Of a DNA stretch of 45,969 nucleotides, positions 38,680 through 45,969 are shown in pieces. The stretch comes from Alphaproteobacteria bacterium (lineage in GTDB: Bacteria; Pseudomonadota; Alphaproteobacteria; JAJUGE01). The notes below the pieces were generated by a model, which was given only the letters and a program-made list of their open reading frames with translations, was not told where the DNA came from and did no database searches. Positions within the stretch are counted from its first letter, which is position 1, and each line of letters opens with the position of its first letter. Position numbers and translations under genes: made by a program. The DNA is taken from positions 1 through 45,969 of the forward strand of contig JAJUGE010000017.1 in NCBI GenBank assembly GCA_029268305.1. Direction: 5' to 3'.

Positions 38680-40461
38680 ATGACACGTAGCTCGAAGGGC
38701 GGAGCACACCGCGTCGACCGTCGGTCCGGTCCTACGGTGCGAAACTGGGGAGATCCGACCAGCTCTTTCGAAGGCGAGCCTTTGCAGGCGAACAGCCTGG
38801 TCGAATGCGGATGGGGACGCCTCCTTTTCGGTCACACATTCGAAAGTCCCGAACGTCTGGTCGAGGAGCTGCTGCGGGAGACGCCCGGCCGTCGGGATAT
38901 CGCCTTCTATCTGCGCGACCCGCACGTGGTGTTGTCGATCGCTCCCCAATCCCTGTTCCTCGACCCCTCGCACACTTACCGGCTTTGGCTCTCGGACTAC
39001 CGTCCTGGTCGGCGGCCCTCCGGGGGGTTCGTGATCACGCCGGTGCGTACCCGCGACGATATGGATCAGCTCAACCGCATTTATGCGGCCCGCGACATGG
39101 TGACCGTCGCCCCCGACTTTCTCGAGAGCCACCGGGGCTCGCGTGCGATCAGCTACCTGGTTGCGCGCGACGAGGAGGACGACAGCGTGATCGGGGTGGT
39201 GATGGGGGTCGACCACACCAAGGCTTTCGCTGACCCGGAGAACGGCAGCAGCCTGTGGAGCCTCGCCGTCGACCCCCAGACCTCCCGCCCAGGCGTCGGC
39301 GAGGGCCTCACGCGTCGGCTGGCCGAGCGCTTCCTCGGCCGGGGGCGCAGCTTCATGGACCTGTCAGTCGTTCACGACAACCACGAAGCGATCGCGCTTT
39401 ACGAGAAACTCGGTTTCAGACGCATTCCGGTATTCGCCGTAAAGACCCGGAACGCCATCAATCAGGCCCTCTATACGGTGGCCGCCATCGAGGAAGGGCT
39501 GAACCTTTATGCGCGGGTGATTGTAGAAGAGGCCCGGCGCCGTGGCATAGCCGTCGAGGTGCTGGATGCCGAAGCAGGGTTCTTCAGATTGTCTCTCGGT
39601 AGCCAATCGATCGTCTGCCGCGAGTCTCTCTCCGAACTGACCAGCGCCGTCGCGATGAGCCTGTGCGACGACAAAGCCGTCACCCGTCGCGTCTTCGAAA
39701 GGGCCGGGTTGGCCGTGCCTGCGCAGCGCGAGGCACGCGGCGGCGAACAGGACCATGCTTTTCTGCGCGAGCATCGACGCGTCGTCGTCAAGCCGGCCCG
39801 CGGAGAACAGGGCAAGGGCATCACCGTCGACTGCAGAACCCCGGACGAGCTCGACAAAGCGATAGCTCTGGCACAAAGGTTCTGTGACACCGTCCTGTTG
39901 GAGCAGTTCGTCGAAGGAGACGATCTTCGGGTCATCGTGATCGGCGGCGAGGTAGTGGCGGCGGCGGTGCGACGCCCGGCGCAAGTGACCGGGACCGGCA
40001 AGCACACGATTGCGCAGTTGATCGAAAGTCAGTCGAGGAGGCGCGAAGCGGCGACGGCAGGCGAGAGCCGCATTCCGCTCGATGAGGAGACGCGCCGGGC
40101 GGTGGCGGCGGAAGGCTTCAGCCTCGACGACACCTTGCCAGCGGGTCGCACCCTCACGGTCAGACGCACGGCCAATTTGCATACCGGCGGAACGATTCAC
40201 GACGTCACGCCGAGGCTCAATCCTCTACTCGCTGAGGTCTCGATCGCTGCCGCCAAGGCATTGGAGATGCCCGTCGTCGGTCTCGACCTGCTGGTGCCGC
40301 GGGTGGAGGGGGCGGAGTACGTCCTCATAGAGGCGAACGAGCGCCCCGGCCTGGCGAACCACGAGCCCCAGCCGACGGTCGAGCGCTTCATCGACCTGCT
40401 ATTCCCGCAAACGGCCGGGGGGATTTCGGCAGCAGCACCACCTCGGACCGAGGCGGTGTAA
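38680..40461 (+). CDS. ngg: N-acetylglutaminylglutamine synthetase (GNAT/ATP-grasp fusion)
   Basis: The fusion protein should acetylate glutamine and join it to a second glutamine, making the NAGGN backbone. The ATG at 38680 follows CCGGAGGGTTG and gives 593 residues; an open frame upstream lies inside asnO. The N-terminal half is a GNAT domain with the acetyl-CoA loop RPGVGEGLTRRL near residue 205 and a DLSVVHDNHEAIALYEKLGF segment. The C-terminal half, from about residue 330, is an ATP-grasp ligase of cyanophycin-synthetase type with the ATP-binding lysine at Lys371 (VVVKPARGEQGKG) and metal ligands near LIEANERPGL. The stop shares a base with the next ATG (TAATG). Confidence 0.93.
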   Translation: MTRSSKGGAHRVDRRSGPTVRNWGDPTSSFEGEPLQANSLVECGWGRLLFGHTFESPERLVEELLRETPGRRDIAFYLRDPHVVLSIAPQSLFLDPSHTYRLWLSDYRPGRRPSGGFVITPVRTRDDMDQLNRIYAARDMVTVAPDFLESHRGSRAISYLVARDEEDDSVIGVVMGVDHTKAFADPENGSSLWSLAVDPQTSRPGVGEGLTRRLAERFLGRGRSFMDLSVVHDNHEAIALYEKLGFRRIPVFAVKTRNAINQALYTVAAIEEGLNLYARVIVEEARRRGIAVEVLDAEAGFFRLSLGSQSIVCRESLSELTSAVAMSLCDDKAVTRRVFERAGLAVPAQREARGGEQDHAFLREHRRVVVKPARGEQGKGITVDCRTPDELDKAIALAQRFCDTVLLEQFVEGDDLRVIVIGGEVVAAAVRRPAQVTGTGKHTIAQLIESQSRRREAATAGESRIPLDEETRRAVAAEGFSLDDTLPAGRTLTVRRTANLHTGGTIHDVTPRLNPLLAEVSIAAAKALEMPVVGLDLLVPRVEGAEYVLIEANERPGLANHEPQPTVERFIDLLFPQTAGGISAAAPPRTEAV

Positions 40462-41591
40462 TGATCCCACGCATCGACACCGACTATCTGCTCGAGATCT
40501 TGATCCGCCTGCTGGGGACACCCAGCCCAACGGGGTACACGGACCAGATCGTGCACCTGGTCGGTGAGGAGCTCTCGCGCCTGGGGATCTCGTTCGAGCT
40601 GACCCGCCGCGGAGCCATACGCGCGAACTTGCAGGGGCGGATCTCGTCGCCGGACCGGGCAGTGGTCGCCCACCTCGACACGCTGGGCGCGCAGGTGAAG
40701 TTCCTCAAGGACAACGGCCGCCTCTCGTTGAAGCCGATCGGCACCTGGTCGAGCCGGTTCGCCGAAGGCGCGCGCTGCAGCATCTTCACGGATCATGCCA
40801 GCTACCGGGGCACCATTCTCCCGTTGAAGGCGTCGGGGCACACGTACAATGAAGAAGTGGATACCCAACCAGCCAGTTGGGACAACGTCGAGATCCGGGT
40901 GGATGAACATGTGGAGAGTCGGGACGACCTCGTTCGCCGGGGCTTCAACGTCGGGGACTTCGTTTCGATCGACCCCTGTGTCGAGATCACTTCGAACGGC
41001 TTCATCAACTCCCGTCATCTCGATGACAAGGCGGGCGTAGCCGCCATGCTGGCGGCAGCCAAGGCAGTGATCGAGAGCGGCGCCGAGCTGCCGCTCGACT
41101 GTCATCTGCTATTTACCATCTCCGAGGAAGTGGGTTCCGGCGCTTCCGCGGTCCTTCATGGCGACGTGGCCGAAATGGTGACCGTTGACAACGGAACCGT
41201 AGCGCCGGGGCAGTGCTCGCGGGAATTCGGGGTGACCGTCGCCATGGCGGACATGACCGGTCCATTCGACTACCACCTGACCCGGCGCATGCTGGCCCTC
41301 TGCGAGAAGAACAACATCCCGCACCAGCGCGACCTGTTCCGCTATTACCGAAGCGACAGCGCGTCCGCAGTCGAATCGGGCAACGATATCCGAACCGCGC
41401 TCGTCTGCTTCGGTCTCGATGCTTCGCACGGCTGGGAGCGCACGCACCGCCATTCAATCGAGTCCGTGGCCGCCCTGCTCTGCGCATACATTACAAGCGA
41501 ACCCGTGTTCGAGCGCGATCGCAAGGCGCTCGGCTCGCTGACGGACTTTCCGACGCAGCCGGTGCGGCCGGAGGATTTCGGCGACGATTGA
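40461..41591 (+). CDS. M42-type peptidase of the NAGGN cluster
   Basis: This 376-residue protein is an M42/M20-like zinc aminopeptidase of the kind that always accompanies the two NAGGN synthesis genes. Probable metal ligands are the histidine and aspartate in VVAHLDTLG, the aspartate in RHLDDKAG, the glutamate pair in TISEEVGSG, the aspartate in MVTVDNG, and the histidine in GWERTHRHS. No signal peptide is present, so it is likely cytoplasmic. Its start overlaps the ngg stop by one base. Its function in the pathway has not been settled; it may degrade NAGGN or a by-product when osmotic stress ends. That role is inference. Confidence 0.9.
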   Translation: MIPRIDTDYLLEILIRLLGTPSPTGYTDQIVHLVGEELSRLGISFELTRRGAIRANLQGRISSPDRAVVAHLDTLGAQVKFLKDNGRLSLKPIGTWSSRFAEGARCSIFTDHASYRGTILPLKASGHTYNEEVDTQPASWDNVEIRVDEHVESRDDLVRRGFNVGDFVSIDPCVEITSNGFINSRHLDDKAGVAAMLAAAKAVIESGAELPLDCHLLFTISEEVGSGASAVLHGDVAEMVTVDNGTVAPGQCSREFGVTVAMADMTGPFDYHLTRRMLALCEKNNIPHQRDLFRYYRSDSASAVESGNDIRTALVCFGLDASHGWERTHRHSIESVAALLCAYITSEPVFERDRKALGSLTDFPTQPVRPEDFGDD

Positions 41592-41619
41592 AGCGTCAGT
41601 TCCCTCTAATAGTCGAGCC

Positions 41620-42015
41620 TCAGGGTTGCCGATCCGCTTCCGAGCGGTCGCCCAAGGTTTCCTCGATCACGGCACGCAGCTCTCGGTCGGAATAGGGCTT
41701 GCCGAGGAACTTTGCTCCCCAGTCACGGCCTGAGGCGTAAGCTTCGGCCGGAAATGCGGTTATAAAAATGACTTTCGCACCGGTCCGGCGGTTGACCTCT
41801 TCCGCCACCGTGACGCCATCGAGGGCGTCGCTGAGGCGGATGTCCGAGATGAGGACGTCTGGACGCGCCTCCAAGGCCAATTGCAACGCGTCGCCCCCTC
41901 GCCCGGTTACGCCGACGATCTCGTACCCCCACTCGCCGATCGTCGATCGCAACTCCTCCGCGAGGAGGTAATCGTCCTCGACGATCAGAATTCTGACCCG
42001 CCTGCCCGCATTCAC
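41620..42015 (-). CDS. Single-domain response regulator (receiver)
   Basis: A stand-alone CheY-like receiver. The start is uncertain: GTG at 42015 follows GGGAG at seven bases and puts the phosphorylated aspartate at residue 58, the canonical place; an in-frame ATG at 42126 overlaps the upstream stop (ATGA) and would add 37 Arg/Ser-rich residues. The acidic pair VEDD, phospho-Asp in LISDIRLSD, the threonine in IFITAF and the lysine in LGKPYSD are all present, so it should be phosphorylated. No output domain or histidine kinase gene is nearby. It converges on the NAGGN cluster with 28 bases between the stops. Confidence 0.85.
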   Translation of the reverse strand: MNAGRRVRILIVEDDYLLAEELRSTIGEWGYEIVGVTGRGGDALQLALEARPDVLISDIRLSDALDGVTVAEEVNRRTGAKVIFITAFPAEAYASGRDWGAKFLGKPYSDRELRAVIEETLGDRSEADRQP

Positions 42016-42122
42016 GGACCGGCTCCCGGTCTCCAGAACAAGTTCGCGTCCATACCTGTGACGCCACCTCTCACTGCGGCTTGTCGGAACCGAACGCTCC
42101 GGCGCGCGTTGGGTTCCCGCGA

Positions 42123-43046
42123 TCATATGCAATTCAGCCGGAGGCCAGGGCGGGGCCAACGGCGCGCCACTACCCGGCCGGTCGTTGAAAGCGTCACGAA
42201 CGCGGTGCTCATATCCGGCCCGCCGAAGCAGATGTTGGTCGTTCCCGGATCGGGAAACGCCACATGCTCGATGGCGCCCCCGTCCGGCGGCACGATTGTT
42301 ATGCCACCGTTCACCAGCGTCGCGACACAGACGTTGCCGCAGTCTTCGACGGCGAGCGAATCGAAGAGCTGATAGCCAGGCAGCCCGACCAGGAGCCGGC
42401 CGCGCTCGCCACGCGTGACCGTCTTGCCGCTCGCGAGCTCCCCCGGCCCCACCAGGTCGAAGGCCCAGAGGCGCCCCGTCACGGTTTCGGCGACATAGAG
42501 GCAGCTTTCATCGGGGGCCAGGCCGATGCCATTCGGAGAAACCATGGGAAAGATCACTTCGCGGACGCTGGAACCATCCGGTGTCGCATAGAACACGCCG
42601 GTCACGTCCCGCTGGCGACCTGCGGTTCGACCGTTGTCGGTGAACCAGAAGCCTCCCGCCCGGTCGAAAACGATGTCGTTGGGGGCGCTGAAAGGGCGTC
42701 CGTCGCACTCCGTGTAGAGCGTGCTCACCTCTCCCGAGCGGATGTCGATCTTCTGGATAGAACCACCCCGATAATCCTGGGCGGCCCCCACCGGAAGGAG
42801 ACGTCCGTCCCGCTCTAGCCACGCCATGCCACCGTTGTTGCAGACGTAACAGGCTCCGTCCGGCCCAATGGCAGCCCCATTCGGTCCCCCACCGGTTTCC
42901 GCGACCACCGATGTGGTGCCGTCGGGACGAATGGAGGTAAGGCGACCGGCGGCGATCTCGACGACGAGGACGCTACCATCCGGCATCGCGACCGGTCCCT
43001 CCGGAAAGCGAAGACCTTCGGCTAACACCCTCGTCTCAATGTCCAT
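42123..43046 (-). CDS. SMP-30/gluconolactonase family protein
   Basis: This is a six-bladed beta-propeller of the SMP-30/gluconolactonase/LRE family, which hydrolyses sugar or other lactones and some organophosphates. The 307 residues carry the expected divalent metal ligands: Glu16 in RFPEGP, Asn in APNDIV, Asn in SPNGIG, and Asp229 in FDSLAVED. No signal peptide is seen. Blades show repeats of the (V/L)(Y/W)(V/F)xD/E type, such as LYVAETVTGRLWAF. The substrate cannot be told. It is divergent from a lipoprotein gene across a 74-base gap and lies upstream of the response regulator. Confidence 0.9.
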   Translation of the reverse strand: MDIETRVLAEGLRFPEGPVAMPDGSVLVVEIAAGRLTSIRPDGTTSVVAETGGGPNGAAIGPDGACYVCNNGGMAWLERDGRLLPVGAAQDYRGGSIQKIDIRSGEVSTLYTECDGRPFSAPNDIVFDRAGGFWFTDNGRTAGRQRDVTGVFYATPDGSSVREVIFPMVSPNGIGLAPDESCLYVAETVTGRLWAFDLVGPGELASGKTVTRGERGRLLVGLPGYQLFDSLAVEDCGNVCVATLVNGGITIVPPDGGAIEHVAFPDPGTTNICFGGPDMSTAFVTLSTTGRVVARRWPRPGLRLNCI

Positions 43047-43120
43047 TCATCTCTCCATCCGAAAGGTGAAGCTGCCATCGGCCCCTTCGCATTTGGTGTC
43101 ACCGCCCCATATTTCAGAAC

Positions 43121-43648
43121 ATGACCGGCCGATTGTCCCTGATAGTGCTCCTGGTTGCCGCCCTCTCGGCATGCACCTCGCAGCCGGAGCCCGTGTCGGA
43201 CGCCGCTTCCGGCGCAGCCACCCTTCCCGCGCTGGACTGGCGCACGCGCACCGACGGCCGCGAGATTCATGTCGAGCTTGAAGACCCTTCCGGTCACTAC
43301 GAAAGCGTCGAGATGGAACTGCTCGCGCCGGGCGGGCAGCGCATTCCCGCCAGCACGATTACGAACGAGGAACGAGTATACAACGACACCTACGGCTACG
43401 GGCGTCCCACCTTCGGTGTGGGTGGAGCGGCGGGTAGCCGCGGCGGCGGTGTAGGGGTCGGCATGTCGTTCCCCCTCGGGGGAACCCGATCGGCAGGGGT
43501 GAAGCGGGAACGCCTGATCGTCGGCCGCTTCGTCCTGCCCGACCCGGACGAGTATCGCCGGACCGCGGCACAGTGGATCATAGAGCTCACTCTCACGTCC
43601 TATTCCGGCGAGACGAGTCGCGCGACCATTCCAGCGCCCAAGCCCTGA
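43121..43648 (+). CDS. Putative lipoprotein with glycine-rich segment
   Basis: The family is not recognised. The 175-residue protein has a short lipoprotein signal (TGRLSLIVLLVAALSACTS) with lipobox LSAC and the acylated cysteine at position 18, followed by Thr-Ser, which suggests export to the outer membrane by the Lol system. The mature part seems rich in beta strands (HVELEDPSGHYESVEMELL) and carries a glycine-rich stretch over about residues 95-118 (FGVGGAAG, GGGVGVGM). It lies 13 bases before another lipoprotein gene, so the two are probably one operon. Confidence 0.75.
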   Translation: MTGRLSLIVLLVAALSACTSQPEPVSDAASGAATLPALDWRTRTDGREIHVELEDPSGHYESVEMELLAPGGQRIPASTITNEERVYNDTYGYGRPTFGVGGAAGSRGGGVGVGMSFPLGGTRSAGVKRERLIVGRFVLPDPDEYRRTAAQWIIELTLTSYSGETSRATIPAPKP

Positions 43649-43661
43649 TCGGGAGCCTTCC

Positions 43662-44255
43662 ATGATCGACAGGAGGCGGCGGCTGCCAAACGTGCTCGCG
43701 TTCGTCGGGATGCTCTGCCTGGCAGCGGCGTGTACCACCCCCCAGCCGCGGCCGCTGTATACCTCGTTGCAGGCAGCCGGAACCTACGGCCATTTCGAGC
43801 AGCAGCTCGCTGACGACCAGTTCCTGGTCGGCTATGAAGCACCGGTCGAAACCCGCTACCGAGGCAGTCGCGCAGAGCGGCAGCGTGAGGTGGATCGGAA
43901 GATCGCCCTCGCCTACGACATGGCATTGTTGCGCGCCGCCGAGATCGCACAGGCTCGCGGCCACGAGACCTTCCGGATATCCCAGCGCGAAAACGATGTG
44001 CGGATAGAGGAGCGGGACGAGTACTACTACGATCCTCCGTATCTGTTCCCTCATCCTTACTGGTCCCACCGGTACTTCGCGATGCCGTACTATGCTTATC
44101 CACGTTCGATGGATCGCGTTACGGAAATCGCGGTGGCGGTGCGCTTCGTCGCGCATCTAGGGGCGCAATCCGGGGACGAAGACGTCTTCGACGCGCGCGA
44201 CGTGATCGAAAGGATCTCTGCGAAGTATTCGATCCCACGTTATCCGAATACCTGA
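43662..44255 (+). CDS. CC0125/CC1285-like lipoprotein
   Basis: The 197-residue protein has a basic start, a hydrophobic segment and a lipobox AAAC with the cysteine at position 24 followed by Thr-Thr. The mature part, YxSLQAAGTYGHFEQQLADDQFLVGYEA followed by a long helix where MALLRAAEIAQARGHETF lies, fits the alphaproteobacterial CC0125/CC1285 lipoprotein family, where a residue pattern Gly-Tyr/Phe, Gln-Leu, Phe-x-Val precedes the RAAEL helix. A Tyr/Pro-rich stretch (about 118-145) is unusual. Function of the family is not known. It pairs with the lipoprotein gene 13 bases upstream. Confidence 0.75.
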   Translation: MIDRRRRLPNVLAFVGMLCLAAACTTPQPRPLYTSLQAAGTYGHFEQQLADDQFLVGYEAPVETRYRGSRAERQREVDRKIALAYDMALLRAAEIAQARGHETFRISQRENDVRIEERDEYYYDPPYLFPHPYWSHRYFAMPYYAYPRSMDRVTEIAVAVRFVAHLGAQSGDEDVFDARDVIERISAKYSIPRYPNT

Positions 44256-44311
44256 GCGAGGCTCATCACTTCGGCCGCAGCCGGGCCGGCTCTAATCTGT
44301 TCGAGGAATGC

Positions 44312-45172
44312 ATGGCATCGGATGAAATCATTCAGGAACAAGCTGCGGAGCGGGACGCGCCGCGAAGGCCCAGGAGGCCGGTGCAGGCCTATCGAAACGA
44401 GAGCTTCCTGAACAGCCGCGAAGCCCGAGCGCTCCGAATCCTTGCCGAGTATCTCGAGCCGAAGAGTCGCTTCGAGCGCTACCGCGTCGATGACACCATC
44501 GTCTTCATGGGCTCGGCGAGGTTTCCCTCGCGCGAGACGGCGGAGGCGGCGCTCGCCGCCGCCGAAGCGGGCGACGGCGATCTGGAACGCGCGCGCCGAG
44601 ACATGGAAATGTCAACCTATTATGAGGCGGCGCGCGAACTGGCCTCCCGGCTCACACACTGGTCGAAGAAGCTCGACCATAAGGAACGGCGCTTCGTCGT
44701 CTGCACCGGCGGCGGTCCCGGCATCATGGAGGCGGCGAACCGGGGCGCCGCCGAAGCCAAGGGCGTCAATGTCGGTCTCACCATCTCCATCCCTGTGGAG
44801 GAGTTCGATAACAAGTACGTCACACGGGAGTTGAGCTTCCACTTCCACTACTTCTTCATGCGGAAGTTCTGGTTCTACTATCTCGCCAAGGCGGTCATCA
44901 TCTTCCCGGGCGGGTTCGGCACCCTCGACGAACTGTTCGAGCTGCTCACCCTCGTCCAGACCCACAAGATCAAGAAGCGGCTGCCGATCGTCCTCTTTGG
45001 AACGGAGTACTGGAACGAGGTGCTCAACCTCGATGCCCTGGTGAAGTTCGGTGCAATCAGCCCGCCGGACGTGGATCTGGTCTTCCGGACCAACTCGGTT
45101 ACCGAGGCTTACGAGTGGATCACCCGCGAGCTCACCGAATACGCACTCGGAGCACCCGGCGCCACCCTCTGA
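44312..45172 (+). CDS. LOG family / TIGR00730 Rossmann-fold protein
   Basis: The 286-residue protein belongs to the LOG family, formerly called lysine decarboxylase; known members are nucleoside 5'-monophosphate phosphoribohydrolases, some making cytokinins. The signature PGGFGTLDELFELLTLVQ and the upstream TGGGPGIMEAANRGA segment are complete, including the Arg and Glu used in catalysis. A basic, mostly polar N-terminal extension of about 60 residues precedes the Rossmann core, as in the longer proteobacterial subgroup. No membrane segment. The stop abuts the stop of the convergent gene at 45173 with no bases between. Confidence 0.92.
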   Translation: MASDEIIQEQAAERDAPRRPRRPVQAYRNESFLNSREARALRILAEYLEPKSRFERYRVDDTIVFMGSARFPSRETAEAALAAAEAGDGDLERARRDMEMSTYYEAARELASRLTHWSKKLDHKERRFVVCTGGGPGIMEAANRGAAEAKGVNVGLTISIPVEEFDNKYVTRELSFHFHYFFMRKFWFYYLAKAVIIFPGGFGTLDELFELLTLVQTHKIKKRLPIVLFGTEYWNEVLNLDALVKFGAISPPDVDLVFRTNSVTEAYEWITRELTEYALGAPGATL

Positions 45173-45694
45173 TCAGGCGCCGGCCTGTTGCGGCCCGACC
45201 AAGGCGTCGCAACTCGCCTTATTCTGGTAATGCGCGTTGGCCATCTCTTCCAGCCGCCCCTGCACCTCGTCGTCCCGTATCCTGGGGAGAACTTCGCAGA
45301 TGCGGTCGACGGCCCAGCCCTGCCCGCGGCTCAGCAAGGCGATCCGGTCGCCCAATGATTCCATCGCAAGTGCGCGCTTGTAGAAATGACCGGTCGAAGA
45401 ACTGGGTGATCCGTCAAGACGCGTGATCAGATCCGCGAGCGCCAGACAGAACCGGGCTCCATCCTCCTCGATCTTCTCCATCAGCTCGGAGACCGTAGCG
45501 TCCCCCGCATTCGCCCGATAGGCGGCAGAGGCTTCCACTCCCGCCCGTTCCGCCTCGAGCAGCTCGTTGAGGAATGCCAGGAGCTCGTCGCCCTTCATGA
45601 CATCAGTACCGGCTTCTTCCCGCTCTTCGGCGCAACCAGGCAAGCCCCCTGCGGCATTGTCCTTGGAGTGAGAACCGAATTCCTTCCCCGTCAC
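45173..45694 (-). CDS. DUF6306-like helical protein
   Basis: The core, ELLAFLNELLEAERAG onward, matches my memory of the DUF6306 family, a small ferritin-like helical bundle of unknown function. The GTG at 45694 is chosen because AGGAGG stands five bases before it; this gives 173 residues. An internal ATG at 45598 (141 residues) starts directly before the conserved core and is the main alternative. Conserved features are the acidic helix with EAERAG, a second acidic helix with EDGARFCLAL, and the late block RGQGWAVDRICEVLPRIRDDEV. Histidine and glutamate spacing could allow metal binding, but no complete di-iron site is evident. Confidence 0.75.
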   Translation of the reverse strand: MTGKEFGSHSKDNAAGGLPGCAEEREEAGTDVMKGDELLAFLNELLEAERAGVEASAAYRANAGDATVSELMEKIEEDGARFCLALADLITRLDGSPSSSTGHFYKRALAMESLGDRIALLSRGQGWAVDRICEVLPRIRDDEVQGRLEEMANAHYQNKASCDALVGPQQAGA

Positions 45695-45865
45695 TGATCC
45701 CTCCTCAGCTGCATTCAGCATGAAATGTCCACGCAGCAAGGTCGCCTACTGACACAACAGGAGCGGCGGGAATTCGCTCCCTCCCATTGGAATGACGGAC
45801 TGGGAATCGTCGTGCTAGTTGCGCTACCATCCGCCCAATAAGAACGAAGATGGAGGAAGCGTACC

Positions 45866-45969
45866 GTGGAGACCATCCGCATCGGCCGCGTCGAAGACTT
45901 CGGCGAGCGCGACCGGAAGGTTATCGCCCACGGCGATGTCGAGATCGGCGTCTTCCGCGTCGATGGTGA
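45866..45969 (+). CDS. Rieske (2Fe-2S) domain protein (3' end cut by window)
   Basis: Only the first 34 codons are in the window, so the call rests on a short match. The GTG at 45866 follows GGAGGA at a proper distance; an ATG at 45850 is in another frame. The translation (METIRIGRVEDFGERDRK, then VIAHGDVEIGVFRVDG) fits the N-terminal beta strands of a Rieske ferredoxin-type domain, where a Gly-x-x-x-V-x-x-x-G-x-x-I-x-V-F-R pattern precedes the CxH cluster motif. The cluster ligands lie past the window end, so whether it is a ferredoxin or a dioxygenase subunit is open. Confidence 0.6.
   Translation, partial: METIRIGRVEDFGERDRKVIAHGDVEIGVFRVDG

Overview
The window is GC-rich, densely packed chromosomal DNA, almost certainly from an alphaproteobacterium, probably of the Rhodospirillales or a related order. 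Three things point there: the conserved order moaC-moeA-lexA-comEC-gltX-gltA followed by the long envelope and translation cluster, the short prolyl-tRNA synthetase without an editing insertion, and a lexA promoter carrying the alphaproteobacterial SOS box (GAAC-N7-GAAC). No rRNA, tRNA, insertion sequence, phage gene or CRISPR array was seen.

Positions 1-4323 (+) hold the end of trpD, then trpC, moaC, moeA and lexA: tryptophan and molybdenum cofactor synthesis, then the SOS repressor with its own promoter. comEC (-) converges on lexA and diverges from gltX. gltA (citrate synthase) has its own promoter and a strong terminator.

Positions 9497-23233 (-) form one tight run of fifteen genes, read from high to low coordinate: rpsB, tsf, pyrH, frr, uppS, cdsA, dxr, rseP, bamA, skp, fabZ, lpxA, lpxI, lpxB, gloA. 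It joins translation, isoprenoid and phospholipid precursor synthesis, outer-membrane protein assembly and lipid A synthesis. lpxD, normally found between skp and fabZ, is absent. Upstream on the same strand lie proS, lolC, lolD and dnaE (30336 to 23488).

Positions 30421-35768 (-) are accessory: a gamma-glutamyltransferase-family enzyme without a signal peptide, a complete tripartite tricarboxylate transporter (tctC, tctB, tctA), and a GNAT acetyltransferase. After a gene-free stretch of about 470 bases comes an ECF sigma factor (36239-36823, +), directly followed by a three-gene cluster for the osmolyte N-acetylglutaminylglutamine amide (NAGGN): an asparagine-synthase-like amidotransferase, a GNAT/ATP-grasp fusion and an M42-type peptidase. 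The sigma factor has no neighbouring anti-sigma gene, so it may serve this cluster; that is inference.

The last part holds a single-domain response regulator and an SMP-30/gluconolactonase family protein (both -), two small lipoproteins and a LOG-family protein (+), a DUF6306-like helical protein (-), and the first codons of a Rieske-type protein cut by the window end. I saw no wholly unknown multi-gene system. The least explained parts are the sigma factor plus NAGGN unit, the missing lpxD, the GGT plus tripartite transporter locus, and the paired lipoproteins.
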